DNA of 64,000 bases. It comes from Amycolatopsis acididurans. Lineage in GTDB: Bacteria > Actinomycetota > Actinomycetes > Mycobacteriales > Pseudonocardiaceae. Shown here one piece after another: positions 34,955-44,178 of this stretch. Location: NCBI RefSeq assembly GCF_012328925.1, contig NZ_JAAXLS010000005.1, positions 124,001 to 188,000 of the forward strand, in the 5' to 3' direction. The position numbers and the translations under genes were made by a program. Position 1 is the stretch's first letter; each line of letters starts with the position of its first letter. Below the pieces are notes generated by a model, which saw nothing but the letters and a program-made list of their open reading frames with translations, was not told the origin of the DNA and ran no database searches.

Positions 34955-34979
34955 GACAACCACGCTTCGCCCGCGACGA

Positions 34980-35031
34980 GCCGGGTACCAGTTGTCACTT
35001 ATCCAGGTATCGGCACTACCTGGTACCCGGC
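34980..35031. promoter_or_regulatory. Nested inverted repeats in the DHA2/XRE divergent promoter (operator candidates)
   Basis: Two symmetric pairs lie here. GCCGGGTACCAG (34980-34991) and CTGGTACCCGGC (35020-35031) are perfect 12-bp inverted arms 28 bp apart. Inside, CCAGGTA (35003-35009) and TACCTGG (35017-35023) are perfect 7-bp arms with a 7-bp spacer. The common core ACCAG/CTGGT and CCAGGTA/TACCTGG suggests several binding sites of one dimeric repressor, most likely the divergent MmyB-like protein. Confidence 0.65.
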
Positions 35032-35055
35032 TGCGCGAGGCGCGAGACTGGCACT

Positions 35056-35895
35056 ATGACCACCACCATGCCGGCCGATCGCAACGCCATCCGGCGCCGG
35101 GAACTGGCCGCGTTCCTGCGCAGCCGCCGCGAGCGCATCACGCCCGAGCAGGTCGGGCTGCCCGTCGCGGGCAGGCGCCGCACGCCGGGCCTGCGGCGTG
35201 AGGAGGTCGCGCAGCTCGCCGGGGTCGGGGTCACCTGGTACACGTGGCTCGAACAGGGCCGCGACATCAACGCCTCCGAGCAGGTGCTGGACGCGGTCGC
35301 GCGCACGCTGCACATGGATCCGCACGAGCGAGCGCACCTGTACACCCTCGCCGGGACCGTCGCACCGACCGAACGCGAGGACTGCAGCGCGGTCTCACCC
35401 GCCGTCCGGGCCATCCTCGACCAGCTCGCGCCCTATCCCGCGGCGGTCTACAACGCGCGCACGGACATCCTGGCGCACAACGCGCCTTACGACTGGTTGT
35501 TCGAGGTCGGCAGGCTGCCGTTCGAGGAGCGCAACTCGATCCTGCAGTGCTTTCTCAATCCCGAGTGGCAAGCCAGGATGTTCGACTGGCCGGGCAACGC
35601 GCCGCGCGCCATCGCGCAGCTGCGGGCCGCGATGGCCGAACACGTCGACGAGCCGGCCTGGAAAGCGCTGGTCAAACGGTTGCGCCGGGAGTCGTCCGAG
35701 TTCGACGCGCTGTGGAACCGGCACGACGTGCAGCCCATGTACGCGTTCTCCAAGCGGTTCCGGCATCCCGTAGCGGGCTCGCTCACCTTCGAGACGACTC
35801 ATCTGTGGTTCGGGAGCCGGTCGGAAATCCGGCTCACCACGTTCGTTCCCGGCGACGAGGAGACCGCGGCGAAGCTCGTACAGCACCTGTCGTAA
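35056..35895 (+). CDS. XRE-family regulator with MmyB-like ligand-binding domain
   Basis: A 279-residue regulator. An N-terminal XRE HTH (about residues 10-80; RTPGLRREEVAQLAGVGVTWYTWLEQGRDI is the family signature) is followed by a PAS-like MmyB/MLTR ligand domain (DILAHNAPYDWLF, HLWFGSRSEIRLTTFVPGDEETAAKL). Such regulators bind fatty acids or similar small molecules. ATG 35056 is used; ATG 35068 is an alternative. It is divergent from the DHA2 pump and probably represses it. Confidence 0.88.
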   Translation: MTTTMPADRNAIRRRELAAFLRSRRERITPEQVGLPVAGRRRTPGLRREEVAQLAGVGVTWYTWLEQGRDINASEQVLDAVARTLHMDPHERAHLYTLAGTVAPTEREDCSAVSPAVRAILDQLAPYPAAVYNARTDILAHNAPYDWLFEVGRLPFEERNSILQCFLNPEWQARMFDWPGNAPRAIAQLRAAMAEHVDEPAWKALVKRLRRESSEFDALWNRHDVQPMYAFSKRFRHPVAGSLTFETTHLWFGSRSEIRLTTFVPGDEETAAKLVQHLS

Positions 35896-35953
35896 CCGAA
35901 CAGCCGCTTCCGGGCGGACGCGCCGGCCAGGCGACTGTCGTAGCTTTTGTGTC

Positions 35954-37078
35954 GTGTGGCGAAGCGAGCGTGTCCGGTGGGCGGGTGACGCGCTGTTGAC
36001 GCTGCTGCCGCTGGCGTTCGTGCTCGGCGTGACCACGGCGGCGGGGCATTTCCAGCCACATGCGCGGCAGCTGGACGCGCTCGGCTACGGCTGGCTCGTC
36101 GCGGCCGGGTTGCCGCTGCTGCTCGCGCGCCGCTTCCCGCTGCTCGTTTTCGTCGCCACCGCGGCGCTGACCTTGGGTTACTACTGGTCGGCCTACCCTG
36201 GCGGACCCGCCATGCTGCTGCCCACCATCGCCCTGTTCGTGCTGACCAGGATCCGTGGCCCGCTCGTCGCCGGCATCGCGGGTGTGGCGACGCTGCTGGT
36301 CGCGACCGTGATGCGGCTGGTGACCAGCGGCAACATGGTCTACGACGCGCGCGCCGGGCTGCTCGTCGTCTGGCTGATCGCGGTCATCGGCATCGGCACG
36401 GCGGTGCGCAACCGGGTCGCCGCGATCCGCGCCGCGCGGGAGCGGGCGGCCGAGCACGAGCATCGGATGAGCGAACTGGAACGCCTGCGCATCGCACGGG
36501 AAGTGCACGACGTCGTCGCGCACAGCCTGGCCCTGATCAACGTGCAGGCCGGAGTCGCCGCGCACATCGCGGACCGGCGGCCGGAGCAGGCCGTCGAGGC
36601 GTTGCTGGCGATTAAGGAAACGAGTGCGTCCGCGCTGGCCGATCTGCGCGCCACGGTGACGGTGCTGCGGTCGGGCCAGGGGCTCGGTCCGGCACCGAGC
36701 CTGCGCCAGCTGGACGAGCTGCTGGAGCACACGCGCGCCACCGGACTGACCGTGCGGGTGCACGGTTCGCCGGGGGAGCTGCCCGCGCCGGTGGACGGGG
36801 CGGCGTACCGGATCCTGCAGGAGTCGCTGACCAACGTGGTGCGGCACGCGCACCGGCCCGGCACCGTGGACGTCCACTTCGGACGCAAGGACGGCAGGCT
36901 GGAGCTGGTCGTGCGCGACGACGGCAAGGACGCGACCGACCCGAGGATCGGCAATGGGCTGCGTGGCATGGGCGAACGGGCGGCCGCGCTCGGCGGCGAG
37001 TTGACGGCGCGGGCCGTCGACGGTGGCTTCGAGGTGCGGGCCGCGTTGCCCGTCGAAGATCGAACGGGGGAGAAATGA
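35954..37078 (+). CDS. Sensor histidine kinase (HisKA_3/NarL type)
   Basis: A 374-residue membrane sensor with four to six hydrophobic segments in residues 10-150, no large extracellular domain, then the dimerisation helix with phosphoacceptor His185 in REVHDVVAHSL and a HATPase_c domain (LRGMGERAAALGGEL near the end). It likely phosphorylates the adjacent LuxR-type regulator. GTG 35954 lies 7 nt after TAGCTT (35941-35946), implying a leaderless mRNA. Its stop overlaps the regulator start. Confidence 0.9.
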   Translation: MWRSERVRWAGDALLTLLPLAFVLGVTTAAGHFQPHARQLDALGYGWLVAAGLPLLLARRFPLLVFVATAALTLGYYWSAYPGGPAMLLPTIALFVLTRIRGPLVAGIAGVATLLVATVMRLVTSGNMVYDARAGLLVVWLIAVIGIGTAVRNRVAAIRAARERAAEHEHRMSELERLRIAREVHDVVAHSLALINVQAGVAAHIADRRPEQAVEALLAIKETSASALADLRATVTVLRSGQGLGPAPSLRQLDELLEHTRATGLTVRVHGSPGELPAPVDGAAYRILQESLTNVVRHAHRPGTVDVHFGRKDGRLELVVRDDGKDATDPRIGNGLRGMGERAAALGGELTARAVDGGFEVRAALPVEDRTGEK

Positions 37079-37746
37079 CGATCCGGGTTGTGCTGGCCGA
37101 CGACCAGGCGCTGGTCCGCGCCGGGTTCCGGGTGCTGCTGGAGACCGAGGACGGGTTCGAGGTGTGCGGCGAGGCCGGCGATGGCGCAGGCGCCGTGGCG
37201 CTGGCGAAGGAGCACCACCCGGACATCGTCGTGATGGACGTGCGCATGCCGGGCGTGGACGGGCTGGAAGCCACCCGGCGGATCACCTCGGACCCGGAGC
37301 TGGTGGACACGAAAGTGCTGGTCCTGACCACCTTCGACGTCGACTCCTATGTCTACGAGGCGCTGCGCGCGGGCGCCGGCGGGTTCCTGCTCAAGGACAC
37401 CGAGCCGGTCGACCTGCTACGGGCACTGCGCGTCATCGCGGAAGGCGAGGCGCTGCTCGCGCCCACCGTGACACGACGGCTCATCGCCGAGTTCGTCAAC
37501 CGCCCGGAGAACCGCCGTGTGGACACCAGCGCCGTGCGCGAGGTGACCGAGCGGGAACGCGAGGTGCTCGCACTCGTCGCGGGCGGGCTGTCCAACGACG
37601 AGATCGCCGCATACCTGGTCATCTCGAAGGCGACCGCGCGGACCCACGTCAGCCGCATCATGACCAAGGTCGGCGCCCGCGACCGCGCCCAGCTGGTCGT
37701 GCTGGCCTACGAGTCGGGCCTGGTCAGCCCCGGGAGCGCAGGTTAG
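37075..37746 (+). CDS. LuxR-type response regulator
   Basis: A 223-residue response regulator: receiver domain with phosphoacceptor Asp55 in IVVMDVRMPG, then a LuxR/NarL HTH (VTEREREVLALVAGGLSNDEIA). Its ATG overlaps the kinase stop (ATGA), so the two-component pair is co-translated. No target is visible in the sequence; nearest genes are the DHA2 pump upstream and an acyltransferase downstream. The 3' end overlaps a possible small antisense gene. Confidence 0.92.
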   Translation: MTIRVVLADDQALVRAGFRVLLETEDGFEVCGEAGDGAGAVALAKEHHPDIVVMDVRMPGVDGLEATRRITSDPELVDTKVLVLTTFDVDSYVYEALRAGAGGFLLKDTEPVDLLRALRVIAEGEALLAPTVTRRLIAEFVNRPENRRVDTSAVREVTEREREVLALVAGGLSNDEIAAYLVISKATARTHVSRIMTKVGARDRAQLVVLAYESGLVSPGSAG

Positions 37747-37807
37747 CCACGAGCCGCACCAGGAACACGACGCCCACCGCCATGACCAAGGCGAGTTGCC
37801 ACCACAT
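37724..37807 (-). CDS. Candidate 27-residue single-span membrane peptide
   Basis: This is a short frame: MWWQLALVMAVG VVFLVRLV and a basic end NLRSRG, one hydrophobic helix with a positively charged C-terminus. AGGGAGGAG lies four to five bases before the ATG at 37807 on the minus strand, an unusually good ribosome site. It reads into the 3' end of the response regulator gene on the other strand. The 27-residue frame and strong site argue for a real gene, but coding bias cannot be judged at this length. Confidence 0.4.
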   Translation of the reverse strand: MWWQLALVMAVGVVFLVRLVANLRSRG

Positions 37808-37883
37808 AGCTCCTCCCTTCGCCCCCGATGCTCACTTAGAAGGCGCTCCAGCGCGGGAGGGCGTTGGGTGACAGGCCCAGAAG

Positions 37884-39170
37884 TCACCTGTTAGGTGTAA
37901 CGCGCCGCTGGTGTCGCGGCGGTGCCGCGTGACGTCCATTGCGCGGTACCGGGCGCATCACGACCGTGCGCTCCTCGGAGGGCTGCGGCCGCGGCCGGGG
38001 ACGGTGCGTGGACACGGGCGCGAGTTCGACGGTGATCTCCGCGCTGACCGGGATGGGCTTCGGCGTGCTGTCGCCGTCCTTCGGCTTGTGCGACAGCCTG
38101 CGCGCGAGCGCGTGGCTCGGCCGCTCCACGAACCGGTAGCTCACCTCGACCACGCCGAACACGCACGCGATCACGATGATCAGCGCGAGCGGCAGCGGCA
38201 CCGCCGGACGCAGCAGGTTCAGCAGCACGAACGTGACCAGCATGTGCAGCAGGTAGATCGAGTAGCTGCGTTCCGACAGCGCCGTCCAGAACCGCCGCTG
38301 CTTGAGCTTCGGCTCGGCGAAGATGCCCATCAGGAAGCACACCACCGCGAAGGCCATCGCGAGGTTGTACGAGGTGTCCACGCGGCCCACGTCGATGACG
38401 TCGCCGAGCACGTACAGGCTCCACGCCAGAGCACCGAACACGCCGCCTGCCCACAGCGGGATCTTCTTCGACGTGGTCGCCCAGATGACCTGGCCGATGA
38501 TCATGATCGGCAGGTAGGACACGTTCACCGCGAACAGGAAGTACTCGGCGGTGAGCTGCCTGCCGCTCGTCATCACCACGAAGATGAACGTGATCTCGAT
38601 GGCGATGGCCAGCCACACCCACCGGCGCAGCACCGGCAGCAGCAGCATCAGGATGACGTAGAACAGGACCTCGACGATCATCGTCCAGGCCACCGGCACC
38701 AGCACGATCTGCGGGTTGATCAGGTAGTTGACCAGCAGGGTGTTGGTCAGCACGGTCAGCGGCGTCAGCTCCTGCGACTGTCCCGGCGTCGCGGGCGGAT
38801 GCAGGTGCACCAGTATCAGCAGCGCGGTCAGCAGCACCACGAACACCATCGGCGCGTACACCCGGATCAGCCGGTTCACGGCGAACCGGCCGGTGCCCTG
38901 CCGCAGCGCGATCGGGGTGACCACGAAACCGCTGACCAGGAAGAAGAACGGCACCGCGATCTGCCCGATGCCCTGGGTCGACATGTGCATCGGGTTGCTG
39001 GTGAGCGCTTCGATGAAGTCGATGTAGGGCGCGTGCTCGCCCTTGGCCTTCACCCAGGGATGCGCGATGTGGCTGTAGAAGACCAGCAGCGCGCCGAGCC
39101 CGCGGCCGATGTCGATGAAGACGATCCGGTTCTTCTTCGCCGGTTCGGAGGGCGTGACTTCGGCCAACAC
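37884..39170 (-). CDS. Acyltransferase family 3 (OafA-type) membrane protein
   Basis: A 428-residue membrane acyltransferase with about ten hydrophobic segments. The N-terminal sequence IDIGRGLGALLVFYSHIAHPW carries the family His, and FFFLVSGFVVTPIALRQGTGRFAVNRLIRVYAPM matches the NRxxRIxP-like signature. Such enzymes O-acylate cell-surface sugars or lipids. A 75-residue Arg/Pro-rich C-terminal tail is cytosolic. GTG 39170 is the start. Its neighbour encodes a large glycosyltransferase/methyltransferase, so a common role in decorating a surface glycan is likely. Confidence 0.85.
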   Translation of the reverse strand: MLAEVTPSEPAKKNRIVFIDIGRGLGALLVFYSHIAHPWVKAKGEHAPYIDFIEALTSNPMHMSTQGIGQIAVPFFFLVSGFVVTPIALRQGTGRFAVNRLIRVYAPMVFVVLLTALLILVHLHPPATPGQSQELTPLTVLTNTLLVNYLINPQIVLVPVAWTMIVEVLFYVILMLLLPVLRRWVWLAIAIEITFIFVVMTSGRQLTAEYFLFAVNVSYLPIMIIGQVIWATTSKKIPLWAGGVFGALAWSLYVLGDVIDVGRVDTSYNLAMAFAVVCFLMGIFAEPKLKQRRFWTALSERSYSIYLLHMLVTFVLLNLLRPAVPLPLALIIVIACVFGVVEVSYRFVERPSHALARRLSHKPKDGDSTPKPIPVSAEITVELAPVSTHRPRPRPQPSEERTVVMRPVPRNGRHAAPPRHQRRVTPNR

Positions 39171-39249
39171 GCACCCCCAGCTGGTCGAACCGACTTAGTC
39201 CGTAGGGAGTGTAACGAAGAAACACCGAGTGGTTTCTACGGTTGGAAAA

Positions 39250-42200
39250 TCACCCTGCCGAGGCGGGGTCGGGTCGGAGCCACAGCGTCACGAAGTCCTT
39301 TTCGTTACGCCGCGCGATGCGAATCAGCTCCCGGTCACCCTGTGGGTAGGTGACCGGCCCTTCGTCGCCGACCTCGATCGGCTGGTAGCCCAGCTCGCGG
39401 TAACGGGCGAGCACCGCATGGGGATCGTCCCCGAGTTCCTCGATCGCACTCGGGCAGAACTCGCACACGATGTGCGGGCGGTCGCGGCGCAGCACCTCGT
39501 CCAGCCCGGCCAGCGCCCGGTGATCGCGGCCCTGCAGATCGACCTTGATCAGGGTGATCTGCTGCTCGCGCACCTCGGGCACCTCGCCCAGCCGGACCGC
39601 GGGCACCTCGATACCCGGCCCGTCCTCGCTGACCCGGTTGTCGCCGCTGTTGTCGGCCTCCGGATGGGTGAGCCGCACGGTGCCGGCGTGGTCCCAGGCG
39701 GCGACCGGCAGCACCGTGGTCAGCTCGACCGCGGCGGCGGGCAGGTTGACCTCGAGGTTGCGGCGCAGGTAGTGGGCGTTGAGCGGATCGGCCTCGACGG
39801 CGATCACGCGCGTGACGTCCGGACAGGACCGCATCAGCCGCAGCGTGTGGTAGCCGACGTGCGCGCCGATGTCGAGGATGGCGCCGGGATGCCGGGTCAC
39901 CAGCTCGCACATGAGCTCGGCCTCGCTGTTCTCCCAGGACCGGTGGAACTGGATCCACGGAAGCATGACCTCGTCGACCGGCATCAGCAGCGCACCCACG
40001 TCGCTGACCACGACCTCGGCGTCGCGTGGGATCGGAACGTGGGAGAGCCGGGCGGCGTCGCGGAGCGCACCCAGGTCGACCGAGACTCGGTTGATCGCCT
40101 CCTCGTCCTGGTCGAGCCGCTGGTCGCGGGCCGAGAAGTCGGCGTGCACGCGCGCGGTGACCGACTCCAGCTCGCCGGTGAAGCTCTCCGACAGCTTGCT
40201 GACGTCGGCCTCGATGGTGCGCACCGCCAGATCGAGGCCGGGCGTCTGGTCGCGCAGCGACTCGACCGAGGTCTCCAGCGCCCGCAGCCGGCTTTCGACC
40301 GAGGTCTTGAGCGTGTCCAGCTTGTCGTCGAAACGGCGGCTCAGCTCCGCGGCGCGCTGCGCGTCGTCGAGGCGGGCCTCCACGGACTCCAGCCGGGACA
40401 GCAGCCTGCTGGTGGTCTCCTCGGTGGCGTCGCGCAGCTCGCCCATGACCCGGCGCTGGTGCACGTCGTAGTGGTCGATCGCGCGCAGCACGGCCTTGCG
40501 CAGCGCGGGTGCCAGCGGCGTCCGCGCGGGCGCGCCGGGCTCCGGCCGCCAGTGCAGCGCCTCCGCCGCCTTGCGCACCGGGGTCAGCGGGTGCTCGGGC
40601 TCCTGCGGCCGGTGCGCCTGGCGCGAACGCCAGATCTCGTGTGCGCCGCGCAGTTCGCGCCGCATCCACTCCGCGGCGGCGGCCATGGACCGCGTGCGCA
40701 GCACCTGCCGGCGTGCGTTCCGGCCGCGCCGCTCGGCCTCCTCCGGATCGTCCGCGACCTCGCGCATGGCGGCCGCGGCCGCCTCGACGTCCGGATCCGC
40801 CCACCGGGTGTCCGGTTCGTACGGGTCGTTGCCCTTGCCCACCGGGACCAGCCGGTAGGGCACCGGCCAGCCGGTGGTCGAGTCGAGGAACTCGGTGGTG
40901 CTGGAGTAGTCCGTCGAGATGACCGGCATGGCGCGGGCCATCGCCTCGGCCACGGTCAGCCCGAAGCCCTCACCCCGGTGCAGCGACACGTAACAGGTGC
41001 TGCGGTCGTAGAGCTCATGCAGTTCGGCCACCGACAGGTAGCGCTCGATCAGCTCGATCCTCGGATCGCCCGCGGCCGCCGCGCGCAGCCGCTCCGCCTC
41101 GAACGGGCGCTGCCTGGCGTTGATGGTCTTGATCGTCAGCCGCACGTCGTCGCGGCCAGGGAAGGCCTGCTGGAACGCCTTGATCGTGCCCCACGGGTTC
41201 TTGCGCTGCGCGATGCTGTTGAAGTCGAACGCGAACAGGAACCGGACCGGCTCACCGGCCTCGCGGGCGGGACGCGACGGTTCGCCAGGGTCGCGCACCG
41301 GAACGGGCACGGTCTTGACCGGGATCGGTGAGTGCTCGGCGATCGCGGTGCGGCAGAAGTCGCTGACCGTCCACACCTCGTCGACCAGCCCGAACGCCTC
41401 GTGCATCGACGCGGGGAAGTCCTCGGTCTCCCACGCCCACAGGCCGATCCGGTAGCGGTCGTGCCCGACCTCGGGATGCGTGCCGAGCAGCACCCTCGTC
41501 TGGTCGGCGTTGACGGCGAGCACGCTCACCGGGAACCGCGGGTCACCCAGGCTCTCGGGCTGCTCGAGATCCGTGCGGTTGAGGATGCGTTCCTCGACCA
41601 CCGACGCGATCGGCACCCCGGCGGTCTCGATCGCCTCGTGCACGATCCGGCCCATCTCGCCGACGCCCAGCTCGGCGGTCAGATAGCCGAGCAGGTTGAC
41701 GCCGAACTCGTCCACCGGCGCGCGGGCGGCCACCGGACGACCGGGCAGCGCCCACTCGGCGAGTTCGCCCTCGTTGATGCCGGAGGACACGCACCACGAA
41801 CGGAACTTCTCGGCGTCCTCACCGGTCGGGTGCGGGAAGGCGATACGAAGATCGACACGGGCGTCCCAGACGGCGAGCGCCGCGCGGTTCAGCCCGGACG
41901 CCGCCTGCGCTGAATCCTCCGGGCTGGCCAGCCACTCGCGCAGTGCGCGGCCGCCGTCCTCGCCGTAGGCGTGCGGTGGGAGACGCTTCTTCTTGCGCTC
42001 GGCCTTGATCCACGCCTCGCGGAACACGCGCCGGGCCAGTTTCGGCAGCGGTGTGCCGTCCCCGAAACCGGCGAAACCGTAGGGCACCGCTTCCAGCGTC
42101 TCGGCGTAACCCGCCTCGCGCAGCGCCGCACCGTAGGCGTCGCACAGCTCGCGCAGTTCCGGGTTGGCCGAGAGCAGCACGCGCGGTTTGCGTGCGCAGT

Positions 42201-42963
42201 AGTAGGTCAGCAGCCACGGCGTCTCCGGCCGGTATCCGCTGAAATGAAAGAACCGCAGCTTCGCCCCGCCTGCGGTCAGTTCACCATTGTCCTCGCGTCT
42301 GACCGGGCGGTCGTGCAGGTTCCAGTACGCGACGTTGAAACCGGGGTCGGTGAGCACGTGGTGGCCGAACAGCGCGGGCACGTTGTCCACCCAGCGCTGG
42401 TCGGTGAACAGCTGCTGCTCCGGCGCCACGATCGCGTCGTGACGCAGCCGCTGCGCCCAGAAATCGAGGAAGTCGCCGGAGCCGGGACCGACCCCGATGA
42501 AGCCGAGGTTGAAGATCCCGGCGCCCATGATGACGGCCTCGTCGGGCTCCATCCCGTCGCGCGGCAGCGGGGAGAGCACGTGCGGGGTGAGCACGATGCC
42601 GTGCTCCATCGCGAGCTCCGCGATCTCCGGCATCGCCGTGAAGACCTTGATGTCCGGGTCGAGGTAGATCGCCACGTCGTACTCGCGGCGCAGTTCACGC
42701 AGCAGATAGGGCTTGACCGAGGTGGCCAGCTCGGTGACCGAGTAGGCCGTGGCCATGCGCAGGTAGTCGTCGCGGTCGATGCCGAACGCGTCCTGCCCGA
42801 CGACCCGGTACCCGTCGCGCTCGTCCTCGTGGCCGTCGATGACCGCGATGACGAAGTCGTTTTCGGGATGCTGGTCCAGGTAGGACCTGGCCAGGACACG
42901 GGCCGCGGGCAGGTAGTTGCGCGCGACGATCGTGCACGCGGTGACTCTGCGCGCGTCACCCAT
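39250..42963 (-). CDS. Multidomain GT8-like / GT4 glycosyltransferase / coiled-coil / FkbM methyltransferase
   Basis: A 1237-residue protein with four parts. Residues 1-about 330: GT8-like nucleotide-sugar transferase with DxD in YLDPD (Asp102, Asp104). Residues about 415-775: GT4 (GT-B) with the EX7E pair Glu665 and Glu673 in HRGEGFGLTVAEAMA. Residues about 840-960: predicted coiled coil with heptad-like Leu/Val. Residues about 1005-1237: FkbM-type SAM methyltransferase, ILDIGAHVGYHTL at 1029-1041. No signal peptide or membrane span. It probably builds and O-methylates a glycan. ATG 42963 overlaps the stop of the SHOCT-type gene at 42956. Confidence 0.85.
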   Translation of the reverse strand: MGDARRVTACTIVARNYLPAARVLARSYLDQHPENDFVIAVIDGHEDERDGYRVVGQDAFGIDRDDYLRMATAYSVTELATSVKPYLLRELRREYDVAIYLDPDIKVFTAMPEIAELAMEHGIVLTPHVLSPLPRDGMEPDEAVIMGAGIFNLGFIGVGPGSGDFLDFWAQRLRHDAIVAPEQQLFTDQRWVDNVPALFGHHVLTDPGFNVAYWNLHDRPVRREDNGELTAGGAKLRFFHFSGYRPETPWLLTYYCARKPRVLLSANPELRELCDAYGAALREAGYAETLEAVPYGFAGFGDGTPLPKLARRVFREAWIKAERKKKRLPPHAYGEDGGRALREWLASPEDSAQAASGLNRAALAVWDARVDLRIAFPHPTGEDAEKFRSWCVSSGINEGELAEWALPGRPVAARAPVDEFGVNLLGYLTAELGVGEMGRIVHEAIETAGVPIASVVEERILNRTDLEQPESLGDPRFPVSVLAVNADQTRVLLGTHPEVGHDRYRIGLWAWETEDFPASMHEAFGLVDEVWTVSDFCRTAIAEHSPIPVKTVPVPVRDPGEPSRPAREAGEPVRFLFAFDFNSIAQRKNPWGTIKAFQQAFPGRDDVRLTIKTINARQRPFEAERLRAAAAGDPRIELIERYLSVAELHELYDRSTCYVSLHRGEGFGLTVAEAMARAMPVISTDYSSTTEFLDSTTGWPVPYRLVPVGKGNDPYEPDTRWADPDVEAAAAAMREVADDPEEAERRGRNARRQVLRTRSMAAAAEWMRRELRGAHEIWRSRQAHRPQEPEHPLTPVRKAAEALHWRPEPGAPARTPLAPALRKAVLRAIDHYDVHQRRVMGELRDATEETTSRLLSRLESVEARLDDAQRAAELSRRFDDKLDTLKTSVESRLRALETSVESLRDQTPGLDLAVRTIEADVSKLSESFTGELESVTARVHADFSARDQRLDQDEEAINRVSVDLGALRDAARLSHVPIPRDAEVVVSDVGALLMPVDEVMLPWIQFHRSWENSEAELMCELVTRHPGAILDIGAHVGYHTLRLMRSCPDVTRVIAVEADPLNAHYLRRNLEVNLPAAAVELTTVLPVAAWDHAGTVRLTHPEADNSGDNRVSEDGPGIEVPAVRLGEVPEVREQQITLIKVDLQGRDHRALAGLDEVLRRDRPHIVCEFCPSAIEELGDDPHAVLARYRELGYQPIEVGDEGPVTYPQGDRELIRIARRNEKDFVTLWLRPDPASAG

Positions 42964-44113
42964 TGCTCGGCAGCGCCTTCAGCTGGGCGTCGAGGATCGA
43001 GTCGAAGTTCGTGCGCGCGGTCTGCAGGCTGCCTGGAGCGGTCACCTCGATCCGGACCACCACGTTGTCGTGCGCGTAGTGGGCACGGATCTGCGCGGGT
43101 GCGCCGTCCTTCGCGTCGACCGAGGAGGCGAGCACGCCGGCCGGGGTGCCGCTGACGCGGGTGGCGCCGTTGCGGATCTGCGTGGCCAGCAGCTGGCTCG
43201 CCGCGTTCTGCGCCGCGGCGGGGCTGTTCACCTCGGTCAGCATCAGGATCACGCGGGCCCCGCCGTCGAGGTCGTGCACCACGAACTTCACGTCGCTGGC
43301 CTGCGCCGTCTCGTACGTCGAAAGCTCGTCGGAGGTGAGGTAGTTCAGCGCTGGGATCTGCGTGAAGGTCTTGATGCTGTCGTAGTTCTCCGCGGTGCCC
43401 GGAACGTCGGCGACCGCCATCGGGTCCGGCGGGGCCTGCACCGAGCTGGGCGCCGGGGTCGCGGTGTTCTGCTCCGCGGCGCCACCGCTGTCGCGGCCCC
43501 ACAGCATGTAGGCGCCGAACGCGATACCGGCCAGCACCACGACCGCCGCGACGATGGCGCCGATCTTGGCGCCGTTGCCCTTCTTCGGCTTGTCCTCGAA
43601 CGACTCCGGGCCCTGCTGCACCCAGCCGGAGTCACCGGCGGGAACCAGCGGCGGCAGGTCGCCACCGCCCCACGGCGGACTCTGGTCGGACTCGGGTGCG
43701 TTCCACGGCTGCTGGGCCTGCGGGAAACCGCCGGCGGGGGAGGCCGGGCCCGCCTGCGGGAAACCCTGTGGCGGCGAGTAGGGCGCCTGCGGCGGCGCCA
43801 CGTATTCGGTGCGGCCGGCGTCCGCGGGCTGCTGCTGGGGCTGCCACGGCGGCACCGCCTGCGTGCGGTCCGCGCTGTTGTCGGCGGGCGGCTGCTGCTG
43901 CGGCGTGCCGTGCGGGGGGCTGACGGGCGCGATCACCTGTGTCGAGTCCGCGCTGTTGCCGCCGTTCTGCTGCGGCGACGGGGACTGCTGCGTGTCCGGC
44001 TGCCCGACGGCCGACGACAGCACCTGGTCACGCCGTACCCGGTAGTCGTCCGCCGAGAGTCGCCCGGATGCAAGCTCTTCGTCCAGCTTGCGCAGCTCCT
44101 CCTGCCAGGACAC
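42956..44113 (-). CDS. SHOCT-like single-pass membrane protein with C-terminal exported domain (copy 1)
   Basis: A 385-residue protein. It starts SWQEELRKLDEELASGRLSADDYRVRRDQVL, a SHOCT-like helical hairpin (normally C-terminal, here N-terminal). A Gln/Pro-rich linker of about 150 residues follows, then one membrane helix (GAKIGAIVAAVVVLAGIAFGAYMLWG) and an extracytoplasmic domain of about 150 residues with no known name. GTG 44113 is chosen because it begins the same N-terminus as the paralogue at 45291; the frame continues 27 codons upstream without need. It overlaps the glycosyltransferase start. Confidence 0.75.
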   Translation of the reverse strand: MSWQEELRKLDEELASGRLSADDYRVRRDQVLSSAVGQPDTQQSPSPQQNGGNSADSTQVIAPVSPPHGTPQQQPPADNSADRTQAVPPWQPQQQPADAGRTEYVAPPQAPYSPPQGFPQAGPASPAGGFPQAQQPWNAPESDQSPPWGGGDLPPLVPAGDSGWVQQGPESFEDKPKKGNGAKIGAIVAAVVVLAGIAFGAYMLWGRDSGGAAEQNTATPAPSSVQAPPDPMAVADVPGTAENYDSIKTFTQIPALNYLTSDELSTYETAQASDVKFVVHDLDGGARVILMLTEVNSPAAAQNAASQLLATQIRNGATRVSGTPAGVLASSVDAKDGAPAQIRAHYAHDNVVVRIEVTAPGSLQTARTNFDSILDAQLKALPSNG

Positions 44114-44178
44114 CAGGGGCCCCCTATCTCTTGGTTTCGCGAACGAGTCGGCCGAACCGCGACTCGACGTGTATGCGA

